Assembly: GCA_000711775.1 (NCBI GenBank)
Contig: ARYC01002021.1
Coordinates: 1-64,000, forward strand
DNA length: 64,000 nt
Source of the DNA: Oxytricha trifallax
Taxonomy: Eukaryota; Ciliophora; Spirotrichea; Sporadotrichida; Oxytrichidae
Direction of reading: 5' to 3'
A program made the position numbers and the translations under genes. Below the pieces are notes generated by a model. It was not told the DNA's origin, searched no databases, and worked only from the letters and a program-made list of their open reading frames with translations. This document shows positions 1 through 10,354 of this stretch, one piece after another. The stretch's first letter is position 1; the number at the start of each line of letters is the position of its first letter.

Positions 1-899
1 AAGAGGCAGAAACGATATGAGTCAATGAATCAACCTGCAGGAAATACATTTTTAGCATGCTTCTAAAAGAGAGCTATGTATATTCCTGCATTAAATGCTG
101 TTGATCTTAGCAGTTGTATAGAGAACTACTTGAATATAAACGTGGTTAGCAAGGCAAAACTTATAGTAGTCGATGAGTTTGCATACAAAGTATATCCTTT
201 CAGCTAACTCAGAATGAACAGTATCAGAATGAGTTTGCTAACGAATTTATCGTTCTTAGAGAAGCTTAAAAAAGAGATTGCAAGAACTTGCTTAAGTTAC
301 ACGGTGTTATTTTAGGCTTTGGGTTCATCGCACTAAGGCTAAAGAAATATTAAATGACTTTATGAGACTATCTATATCAAAACAGATATCCGGATGACTT
401 GAAAGATATACTTTCAAATATGATTAAGGGTGTCTAGGAGTTGCATGAACTTGGATATGTTCATAGAGATCTAAAGCCTGGAAATGTGATACTTAACCTC
501 TGTCCTTTAGAAGTTGTAGTTATCGATTTCAATAGAGCCTTAAGATAAGAGATTGTAACATAAGCAAAGGTCCTTGGGACACCAGGCTACTTCCCAATTA
601 GAGAGAAGTGGACGAATGGTTCAGCTTAATGTGATGTATGGGCAGTTGCTGCTATTATATTAGAAAGTGGCATGGAATTCATGTCTTACTTTGGTACTAA
701 GCATAAAAAGCAATCAATTAGCTTAGCTTAGAAGCATATAAAGTAAGAAGATTTCTGCTAAGAAATAAAAAGTATAGCAGAGATGATAATCGTGAGAGCT
801 CCTTCATATCCTAGATAATCCTTAGATGACATACTTGAGCCACTATAGAGAGCAAGATTCAAGAGATACAACAAAGACAAGCAGATTAAATTTGTTTGA
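1..899 (+). pseudogene. TBE protein kinase/zinc-finger ORF (about 57 kDa class), C-terminal part, broken
   Basis: Read with TAA/TAG as Gln, it shows a protein-kinase catalytic loop (HRDLKPGNVI, about 458-495), an IDFN in place of the usual DFG, and a GTPGYFPIRE activation segment. It ends with TGA at 897-899. Compared with the TBE copies near 20 kb and 38.5 kb, it changes frame near 200-225 and has an in-frame TGA at 363-365 where element 3 has an Arg codon. I therefore call it a decayed copy. The zinc-finger N-terminus lies before the window. In this family the kinase ORF accompanies the transposase; its role is not firmly known. Confidence 0.85.
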
Positions 900-1018
900 A
901 TTAAGTACTCTAATACTCATTTAATATTCATTAAATTCACATAAACCCCAATAAGACCCCAACTATACCCTACAAATCATAGCACTTGTAAATCTCACTA
1001 AGGGGTTTTGGGGTTTTG
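1..1018 (+). mobile_element. TBE-1: TBE transposon, truncated by window start
   Basis: This is the kinase-gene end of a telomere-bearing element. It finishes at 1018 in the inverted telomere-like end GGGGTTTTGGGGTTTTG, followed by ATT, a possible ANT-type target site. The subterminal stretch 953-1000 (CCCCAATAAGACCCC and CTCACTAAGG) matches the ends of the two complete elements at 19394-23415 and 37866-41921. The element lies in the opposite orientation to those two. Only about 1 kb is inside the window, so the second end and the second target-site copy cannot be seen. Confidence 0.93.
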
Positions 1019-1099
1019 ATTGGTAAATATTATTTTAGTAGATTTCACAAGCCTATTATAGATTTTAGCTTTTATATGCTAAAATTCCTATATTAATTT

Positions 1100-4000
1100 A
1101 AACAAAAAATTTAAAACTATTTTTAAATTATCAAACCCTTAAATTTCATGGAAACCTTCATAATTGGAAGCATTTTCTTGGCCGAAACGTTGCCTTCCTT
1201 ATTAAGTAGAAATTTGATTCTGGTTAGTTTGATTTTATTGTAAAAATTAGCTTTGAGGTCTTGAGGTATATTGGCTTTAGTTTTATTGCTTATAATTTTA
1301 ATATTGGCTTGGTGGGTTTAAGAAATTTTAAGGAGTCATTTAGTCCATATGTTCGCCAGTCAGAGCATCGACTTTTCTCGTGAATCTTCCTCTGTCATTT
1401 CTATAAGGGTTTTTTAGCTTTTTTACTTACTACTTTTCATTATGAGTGTGATCCTAGAGCTGCTTAAAGTCGAAGAAGTTTGACTTGCTATCGTTAGAAA
1501 GTTGAGGTTTTTATTTTCTTTTATCTGACTTTTAGACGTTTTACATCAAAAGAAAAATTAGAGGTAGATCTATTATTTTTAATAACCAAACATAATATAT
1601 CTCTAAAGTTTTCAGATAAGACCATTAAAGTTATAACAAAAGTGCAATTAAAAAGTAGTTTTACTCAAAGAGATTACTATTTTGGTTCTTAGGCTTTCTC
1701 CCTCTCCTCTTAGGAACAACTGGCAGACCCTCCTTAAGAGCCACCGCACATTCTTTCTTTTGACCTTTATCATCTTTCGTCTTCATTCTTTTTTGCTACA
1801 TTGCAACTTTCTTCTTTTGATTCATATATCGCAAGCTTTTTGGCTTTCTCTTCCCACCTCTGCCTTAACCTGCACCCCCTCTTCTATTGTAAGTTCTGTG
1901 CTAATCCTCGTGAATTATTTCACTGTCGCTTGAATCGATTGATTCAGCATGTGAATTTCATGCTGTAATTTATGAAATGTTAGGATATAATGAAACTTTT
2001 AATTTTTTAAACATGGTATCTCAGGGAAGATTCGATTCCAGCTTATTCAATTCGTTTCTCTTAGCTAGAAGTTGAAGAGTTTTCTAGATTTATTTTTGAA
2101 TTTTAAGTGTCCTGAAAACTCTTTGAACCGTTTCTTAGAGATTATCTTTTCTAAGCCTTATTCATCAATTCTTTTGCTTATTAACACTACCTATATCTAT
2201 ATATGATGATATTAAATAAAATATTTAAGTTTATTTGAAAAGATTTTAAATTTCAGGCGGGCGGTATCTTATCTTAATTTATGCTTTCATTTTTTAGTAA
2301 GTTTGATTTTTATTTAAATTACAAATATAATTATGAAAAAAATACAATAACATGAGAAATTTCATAAATCCTATGTGTATTAAGAAATGAGTCAAATCTA
2401 ATTTTAAATACCTTAATAATTATAGTTGAATTAGTATCTTAAAAGCTATATATTTAAATTGTTTTATAACATATTTTAATAAAAATTAAAAAGTCCACTT
2501 TAAATATGCCCAATCATTTTTTAACTTCCCATAATTTCCATTTTATTTATGAAAAATTGAGTCCTTTCCATTCATTTGCAAACATCTAAACACAATAAGT
2601 AAAAATTGAGGAATTGAATCATAATATACTGAAATGACTATATTTACCTTGGCAAGTTCTATGAATCCCAAGCCAGGGTGCATTTGCTAAAGCTACTTTC
2701 TTCTATCTAAAGAGTAAAGTAAGAATGAGCTTCTTGGTCTTTTGACACTCATTCCAACTACTGTTTATAAAAAAATGTAATTCTAATCGGGAGTTAACAA
2801 AACGAGAAGTTTAGTTCAGGTCAATGATATAATTTGATAGTTTTGCCTTGAGAGTCATTTAGAGATTCCAAATTTAGTTGTTTCTAGTCCAACGATTACT
2901 CTTTCAAAGTATTCTCCCGCGTTTCTTACTAATTGCTTTAGATAGCTAGGTTGTCCTGGCTATGATTTGATTCAACTGATGACTTAATCATCTCATTTTT
3001 ATAAGAACTATGATAACTGACGTTATTGGCCAGTAATTTCGTTACAAAATTAATTTTCATTTGAGCTATTCTGGCTTTTTGACTCAGATCCAAATATTTG
3101 CTTTTAGTTCTCTTCATCCATGAGGTCATTTGAGGAAAACTGAGGGTTTTCGTGCAGGAGCAAAGTCTTAGCTTATTAAGCAACGACCTCCTTCATCTCT
3201 CGTTCGTACCGCTCTTTCTCTTAATGAGCAAGATCGTTGTAATGTTACTTCTCCTCATCATTGAGTTCTTTCCATTCCGACCCAAGTTTCGAATTATAAT
3301 TAATATTCCAACTATAAATGTCACATAATAGGGTAGTTATTATACTTACATTTGGAAATATTTGTTGTTATACTTAAGATTTTATTTAGATCATGTTAAT
3401 CCCAATTTTAAACTTAAATGGTAAAAAATATTTCTAATCAATATACACAATAAATTATCCCAAACTTCATAATTTATTATATTTTACAAAAAATAGTTTC
3501 TACATAAAGTGGAGATGAAGCGTATATCCAAATTATATGTGAATCTTACCTAGCAAAGTTAATTACGAGGCATATTAGTATATTCTGGCTTATTTCTGTT
3601 TAATCTGACGTAAAGGAAAAACGCAGATAGAGGTCTTCTTTTGGGCTTTGGCACAACTTAACTCTTTTAATCTTCCAAAGATTTTCTCAGTCTCTTTGAT
3701 TTGGTCTGCAGGATTTCTTGATCTGGAAAATTAATTAAGTTAAATTTCAAGGTTTAATTTTACATTAAAAAAGAAATCAAAATAAGTATTTTTGAAGAAA
3801 GGTTACTATTAACAATTAATTGAGCCTCTGTAATTTTAAATTGATACTATAAAATATTTAGGATATTATCCATTTATTTATAATGATCATTTTTAACTCT
3901 AATCACCCCATTAATTTCATTATATTAGAGCTTTTAATATAATAATTTAAAGTACCTTGTTTTTATATTTTAGATTTTCTTATGCCACTGATTCTAGAAT

Positions 4001-5250
4001 CCTAATTTAATGACTCCTAATTATTATTACATTTTTACTATCAATTTCTTAATACTTTTTATATTAAATAAATATGTATACTATTATATATAATATATAT
4101 GCAACTAATTGATTTTCTGCCTGAATTCTTCCATCTCTTTTTCATACCTCTGTTTATCTGTGATTGCAACATCTGCATATTTTTATTTTTCCTCTTCACT
4201 CAGCACTTTGAATTCTCCATAGATTTTCTTATAATACTTAAGTGTAAATGTTGGAAATGTGAAGGAAACCATTAAATATTATCGTTAATAAAGGGATGAT
4301 TTATGAATATGCATAAATCTATTAAATTCTAATAACCTGTGGGTTATTAGAATTTTGTAAGATAACTTTCAATTTATTGAAATTTATATCATAAAAGTTT
4401 ATAGGATTTTATTTTAAATGGCGTTAAATTGTTTAAGTTTTTAAGTTTTTAAGTTAACGAAAAACCTATACTTCTTCAGTAATTGAATTAAATTCACAAA
4501 AATTACACATTGCAAATTAAAATTTAGTTATTTTTTTCTAAAGAAGAAAAATAACTTTTATTTCTCAAATCATTTGATCTTATCAATATTCAAATAATAA
4601 TATTTTCAATAATTATTGAATAAATGAGAAATGAAATATTAGACTTTGTTTTATAAGCAATTTGGCAAATACTTAAAATTTTTATGATTTTTTAAATTTA
4701 AAATATATATAATTGTAATTAATACTTATTTGAAAAAAATTATATTTGTAATAATTGAAGAATTTAATGTTTTTGAAGGTGCCAACTTACTTTGATTAGA
4801 TCTCTCTAGTTTAAATCAGGTTCTAGCTATTTTAGTTAAATTTTATTAATAAGTTTATTGCAAATTTAAAGTAGTAATATATCCTTTTTATTTTTTCTGA
4901 CTTCATTATTTATTAAAAATAATTATTCTGGAATATATAAATATATAATAAAACTTCTTATCAAGTAAAGATTTTAAAAATGAGGCTATATATGTTTTTA
5001 CTAACTTAAATATATATTTATTGATAAAATTTAGTAAAATATGTGAACCAGATTTTTATTAATAAATTTTATTAAAAAATTTTAAAGAATTTTAGTAGAA
5101 TTATTTAAATATTTTTAGTTACTAATATCTGACCTTTTGATAACATTGAAATGGAGTTTTTGCTTTAGCTGGCTAGCCTTGCTCCTTTAATTTCCTCTCA
5201 GGGGAAGGTGGACTAAATAACTTTTTTTCTAAGGAAATAAGGATTAATTC
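1100..5250 (-). CDS. Nuclear protein with three HMG boxes and AT-hooks, in many MDSs
   Basis: The gene reads leftwards. HMG box 1 is split between about 5235-5130 (PAKAKTPFQCYQK) and 4260-4110 (SEEEKQKYADVAITDKQRYE). HMG box 2 is split between 3740-3540 (PKRRPLSAFFLYVRLN) and 3310-3170 (GSEWKELNDEEKQHYNDLAH). HMG box 3 starts at 2760-2660 (KRPRSSFLLYSLDRR), continues in a short piece near 2560 (ANEWKGL), and a tail follows at 2190-2030. Then come an AT-hook segment at 1945-1640 (PKRRGRKPKNQ and a second basic GRGGKRKPK) and a Gln/Asn-rich tail at 1560-1140. These domains bind DNA, often bent or AT-rich, so a chromatin role is the inference. One IES at 1946-2033 joins cleanly; other junctions, the true start and the stop are unresolved. 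The tail runs towards TBE-1. HMG and AT-hook pieces could in principle belong to two genes. Confidence 0.72.
1946..2033 (-). other. IES with pointer GAATC (forward GATTC)
   Basis: In the gene's direction, GAATC at forward 2029-2033 and 1941-1945 flanks AT-rich DNA. Removing 1946-2033 joins EQAGIES to IDSSDSEIIHED in frame and continues into the AT-hook segment. GAATC occurs twice in tandem at the upstream edge, so the exact cut is ambiguous by 5 bp. Confidence 0.6.
2200..2480. other. AT-rich stretch, probable IES of the HMG-box gene
   Basis: Low-complexity AT-rich DNA between HMG-box coding pieces. No coding frame stands out. A short GC-rich string GGCGGGCGGTATC at about 2257-2269 resembles the tip of the foldback element at 5653-6288, but no partner arm is near. 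Confidence 0.5.
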
Positions 5251-5652
5251 TCGGGAAATTTAAAAAATACATAAAATCGTTTGGATGATCATTAATCTAT
5301 TTACCCCATTAACCATATATATATTTTAAATAAAAAGATGTGTTTGTTAACAAATAACCTTATGAAATATTTAATAAATGGGACTTAGTAATTGGTTAGA
5401 TTGAGTTAAATGAACTTTTATGCATGTATATTTTCCTTAAAAATCCCTTAAATTACTTTAAAATAGTGAACTAAGTTTCAAAACAATTTTTGTTCTATAA
5501 AAATGCTATTTTCATTCTAAAATAAACTTATATAAAAACGTAGATTAATCGATTTCATATTTTAAGATTACAATTTTTAATTATTTTTGCATATTCATGC
5601 TTATAAGTTGTGTTTTATAAATAAAATTTATAATATATGAATTAAACATTTC

Positions 5653-6288
5653 GGGCGGTACCTGTCTCACCACCACACTTTTTATATCTAAAATTTTTAT
5701 TCAAAAGAGTCACAGACCTGATCGAATTTGGATTAAAAGTCACTAATAGAGTAATAAAAATAATATTTGGGAACTCTTAAGATGAGTAAAGACAAAATTA
5801 AATATACTTTTATCATAAAATTCATCCAGTTTCCACTTCGATTTTAAAGTAAAAAATAATCATTTTTTGTGGATAAAATTTTACAAAAATAATAATTTCT
5901 TAATTGTATAACTTAATATGCTTTCTATTGAGGGTTAAATTTGATGAAAAACATGTATAGATATATCTATTAAACTTTAATTTTACACGTTTTTCATCAA
6001 ATTTAACCCTCAATAGAAAGCATATTAAGTTATACAATTAAGAAATTATTATTTTTGTAAAATTTTATCCACAAAAAATGATGATTTTTTACTTTAAAAT
6101 CCAAGTGGAAACTACATGAATTTTATGATAAAAATATATTTATTTTTGTCTTTACTCATCTTAAGAGTTCCCAAATATTATTTTTATTACTCTATTAGTG
6201 ACTTTTAATCCAAATTCGACCAGGTCTGTGACTCTTTTGAATAAAAATTTTAGATATAAAAAGTGTGGTGGTGAGACAGGTACCGCCC
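5653..6288. mobile_element. Foldback (palindromic) element with 8-bp target duplication
   Basis: A near-perfect inverted repeat of about 636 bp. It begins GGGCGGTACC and ends GGTACCGCCC, the arms match almost to the centre near 5970, and there is no coding frame inside. AACATTTC lies directly on both sides (5645-5652 and 6289-6296), which looks like an 8-bp target-site duplication. This is a MITE-like non-autonomous DNA transposon by structure. It sits in non-coding DNA upstream of the HMG-box coding pieces and would be eliminated with it. Confidence 0.9.
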
Positions 6289-6296
6289 AACATTTC

Positions 6297-8515
6297 TTAC
6301 AAGTACAAATTCCTTTATATTTTTAAGGATGCTATTTCACTCTTTATTTATAGGAAAAATAAAGATATAGTCTTAATAATTAATAATCATGAGGATTAAA
6401 ATTAATCATTCAATTTTATATTATTATTTAATGGGACTTAAACTTATAGGTTGTGTGGACACACTTACATATTTTATTTATATTTAATTAAAATTATAAT
6501 AATATATTTACAAGCTGAAAGTTTATCTTCATTGCTGACGCTATCAAAATTAAATAATTTTATGATAATATTTTAAGATTAATTCCAAATTTTATTTAAT
6601 CAATTTATAAATTAAATCCCCCAGTGTGATATTAATTTCATTAAATTTTATTTAAAATTTATATATAAATATATATATATATATATCGTCGTTGGAAATC
6701 TTGAGCTAATACTTAGCTTCTCTCTTGTTTAAGTCTGTATTCATTAATTGTTTGTTTAGGTGGTTTAAAACTTTATATAAATTTGATAAATAATTAAGAT
6801 TTTACTTAAAAACATTTAAGAGTTAATTTAATTAACTATTGATTAGTACTAAGTTACTAATATTTCTTAATTAAAATTATATTAAGATTTTAATTGTAAA
6901 TTAATAAATAAAATTATAATTATATTTGAAATTCAGCTTATTTAACATAAATAAAATTATATTAAAAAACAGTTTTTTAACAATGAAGTTACTATGAAAT
7001 TCATTAATAGTTATTTAAATTTAAATAAATTCTTTCTAATTTTAAAGAAATTCAAAAAATGTAGCCCCATTTAATCATATAAATTACTAATAATTTTGAA
7101 TTTAATTTTATTCAAATAAGTAAGATGACTAAAACAATATATTTACATATTTATTCTAATAGATTTTATGAGGATTTAGTAAAAATTTAGAATATTTTTT
7201 ATAACTTTAATATAAAAATAAGTTGAAAAACTATTTTAGCTAGGTTAAATTAATTAACATTTTGAATTATTTATATTATATATGTATTTTTCTTGTAAAA
7301 CAATTATATATATATAATACTTCCTGAATTATCAATAAAATTACGAATAGTATGAATGATGATTGAATTAATAATTTATCAATAAAATTCTAAGTTTTTT
7401 TACATAGTTTTTATCATTAATTTATGAGTTATACTACAAACACTTTCCTTAAATTCAAAACAAACAAAAAACTGATTAAAATTATTTTTGTTATAAATAG
7501 GGGTGTTTTTTGTTGAATAATAGATAATTGTCAAGCATTTTTCCTATATAACTATAAAACTTTATTTTAATTTAGATATAAAAATCAATTATTTACCCTA
7601 ATATTTTGAATAAAATTCAAAATATTGAAATACAATTTAAATTATAACTATAATTGATTTCAAATTAATTATAATTATTTCCTTTTTTTGTACAATTAAG
7701 TTTCTTCTTATTATTAGGAGTTAAAACATATTCATATTATAATAAATTATGTATAATTTCTATGTATCTTAGATATCCAAAAATAGTATTTAAAATCAAA
7801 TATTCCTAAATGAAATAGGCAATATATATTTCATACTCTCAAAATGTAATTTTATTATTTATCCCATATAAATATTAAAATTTAAGACAAGATCATATTT
7901 TAAAGTGGTTTTAGTTTTATATTATTTTTGATAATTTTAGGAGTTTTTTGTTTTCTTCGCTCAAAATATATTATCTCAGTATTTAATAAATAATTACTTT
8001 TCTTAAGTCAATTAATTATAAATTAATTTGATCTCAATTTAAAGTAGACATTAAATTATATCAATATATGAAGAAGATCAATTTCAGATTTACAGACGAA
8101 AATGCAAACAGATTAAACTTTATAATTATAAATATTTTTAGAACTAATTACAAAAATTCAATCAGGCAAATTTAAACTTTGTAAACTAAAATTTAAATCC
8201 AACATTTTTGCTTTAAAATAAGGATAATTCTTATAAAGAATAAACATTTTTCTAATTATTCATTTTCTATTTAATTTAGCTCCGATGCCTTACTTTTTAA
8301 TTCACATTACTCATTATTTATAATGAATAAATACAAAAATTATATAAAAATTCCTATTTTTTATAACTATATCTTATAGAATAAGTTAAGTTTTGTAAAA
8401 AATATTGGAATGTTAATAATTTGGCTTGTAATGAAGTGATAATTCTCAACTATAAAAGAACAGTATTTTATTCAATTTTTGTCCTTTAAAATACTTGGTT
8501 AGTTTAATGATATAA
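6297..8515. other. Long AT-rich non-coding stretch
   Basis: About 2.2 kb of very AT-rich sequence with short homopolymers and TATA runs (for example 6660-6690). I see no protein motif in any frame under the ciliate code, no RNA gene and no repeat with clean ends. It is probably eliminated DNA. Confidence 0.55.
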
Positions 8516-8529
8516 ATTGTACTTAAATT

Positions 8530-8885
8530 TACACTATAAATACTCAAAAATTGGCTCTTAGACCTATCTTGAAAGCTCAGTTTTGATTAGAATTTTAAGC
8601 TTAGAGAGGTCCTCCAACTGTTTAAGCTTGCTGACTCTGAAATTGCTGGTTCTACAGGACTTACTTTTGAGTTTAATCTGATGAGCCCAAGCTGCCAACC
8701 TGCCCATAATAAATTTGAAGTAATCACTAAATTTAAAATTTCTAGATATTTAATACTTGATGTTGCACTCTTAGTTGAGAGAGTGGAGTTAGTAGAAGAG
8801 TGGCAATTTTTGCTTTAAATTGGGTTTTAATTTCCCATTAAAAACTAAGCAACTTTTAGCTGTTACTCGAACAAATTGTTGGCAT
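8530..8885 (-). CDS. Candidate coding segment(s), unrecognised
   Basis: GC content rises against the AT-rich background, and the minus strand is open under the ciliate code for over 100 codons. It contains a Lys/Leu-rich stretch (FRVSKLKQLEDLSKLKILIK, about 8650-8590) that could be helical. It may be an N-terminal MDS of the HMG-box gene or a separate small gene. Because only TGA stops here, open frames of this length also occur by chance. No family is recognised. Confidence 0.3.
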
Positions 8886-9429
8886 TTGAGCTATGACATA
8901 TAATGTTTTCATTTATATAAATATCCTTAAGCATAGAGTAATCAGAAAATTGTGAAAACCTTTATATTAAATTTATGACCCTAGCCAATTTAGTTTATCA
9001 AACTCATACTATTCAAACCATGCATATTGTTAGTTTGTTAGCTGCTTAATATAGAGTTATTTGAGGTGCTTGCTTAATTAGATTGGCTTTAATTAAGCAA
9101 TTATTGTAATTAACTTTGTGTGATTAAATTGTTATTTTGAGATTAATTTTGGGGGTTTGTACCGCCAACAGACGCCGCTAGAGACTATTATTAAGCTTTA
9201 ATTTAAAAAAGTTTTTCTAAGAAAAAATTGATTAAAATATTAATAAAGATCTTTTAAAGCTTGGAATTATTATGTCAAGATAGAGTTCTATAGGTCAGTT
9301 AATAGAGATTGAAGTGATGGAGACTAGGCATTTTATTACTAGTTAGAGACCCATGTTGATTAAAGAGTAATTTCAAAATTAAATTAAAAATAAAACCCTG
9401 AAGTCATTTAAGAACGAAGATTATGAGTT

Positions 9430-9640
9430 AAGAACAAATAAATATAAAGAAAGATTTTAATGGCGTAAATTATAATGGCTTGGGTTAATTATTATAACTA
9501 TTGGCTCGATTAATTGTCTTTATAAAATAAACCAATCAGGGTATAAAATTAATATTATAACCTAATTATATATAATTCGAGCCAATTATAATTAAAATTT
9601 TAATTAATTGTCTTAATTGAAACATGGGGTTGGGGGTTTA
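9430..9640. repeat. Small imperfect inverted repeat
   Basis: ATTGGCTCGATTA near 9500-9513 is mirrored by TAATTCGAGCCAAT near 9573-9588, with AT-rich DNA between. It could form a hairpin. No target duplication is visible. Confidence 0.4.
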
Positions 9641-9649
9641 TCACTGTTT

Positions 9650-10200
9650 AATACTATAAAGCTATCAATCTAAGTCATGACGTAGACGTATCTGAAGTGA
9701 GTTGACGTGGCAATCTATGACTTAGCAGTCATTAAATAGAAAAACTCCAAAAAAAGCCAATATAAGCTCCCTCTCCAATTCCTCCTTAAAGAAGATATCA
9801 AACTAGATAACCCGGTTAGACAGAGATCGAGAATTCCACTTGGTGGCAGGTGTAGTGAAAATGCTTACAGGTCCCACCGCTGCTGGGAAGCGTAATCCCT
9901 TTTCCTTTCGCTGTGGTCTTACCCGGTGTGTTACAAATCCTTATATTTAGATTCTATGGTTTTCATCCTCTCACTTTTGAAGGCTGAGCTCCACCTTCAT
10001 CCTGCTTCCAATTACCTAGGAAACTGAACTCTCGCCAAGTGACTCATTATTTGCAGGGAAATCTTAAGATCCAAGCCACACATGAAGTGTAGTAGCTGGC
10101 AGATTGAACACATCTGACTAATATGAACCCAGCAACCCCCTGCCTACCCTCTGCTGGCCTTAGTGTAGTAGAAAGCTTAAATAAAATAGCTGAAATTGGT
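9650..10200. other. GC-richer tract of unknown nature (RNA gene or coding fragments)
   Basis: This tract is visibly richer in G and C than anything around it and has several potential hairpins, for example CCAGCA/TGCTGG arms around 10130-10160. Both strands contain open frames but none gives a recognisable domain. I compared it with remembered consensus boxes of U1, U2, U4, U5, U6, SRP, RNase P and telomerase RNA and found no convincing match; an AAGTGTAGTA near 10086 recalls U2 only superficially. It may hold a structured RNA gene or MDSs of an unrecognised protein. Confidence 0.4.
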
Positions 10201-10354
10201 ACCTTACTTAGATATTAACTTATTAATATAAAAATTTTAGAGACCCCTGTAAACTGTGAAGTTAATTGATTTAATGCAGATTACGTCTGTTATTACTATT
10301 ATTGACCAGGGGTAAACTTGTTATATTAAACTTAAAATTGTAAAAAAAGAGTAA

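Noticed and set aside
9820..10100. Short matches to a P-loop (GPTAAGK) and to U2 snRNA (AAGTGTAGTA)
   Set aside because: The P-loop string lies in a frame that soon ends and has no other family residues. The U2 match covers about ten bases and the rest of U2 is absent.
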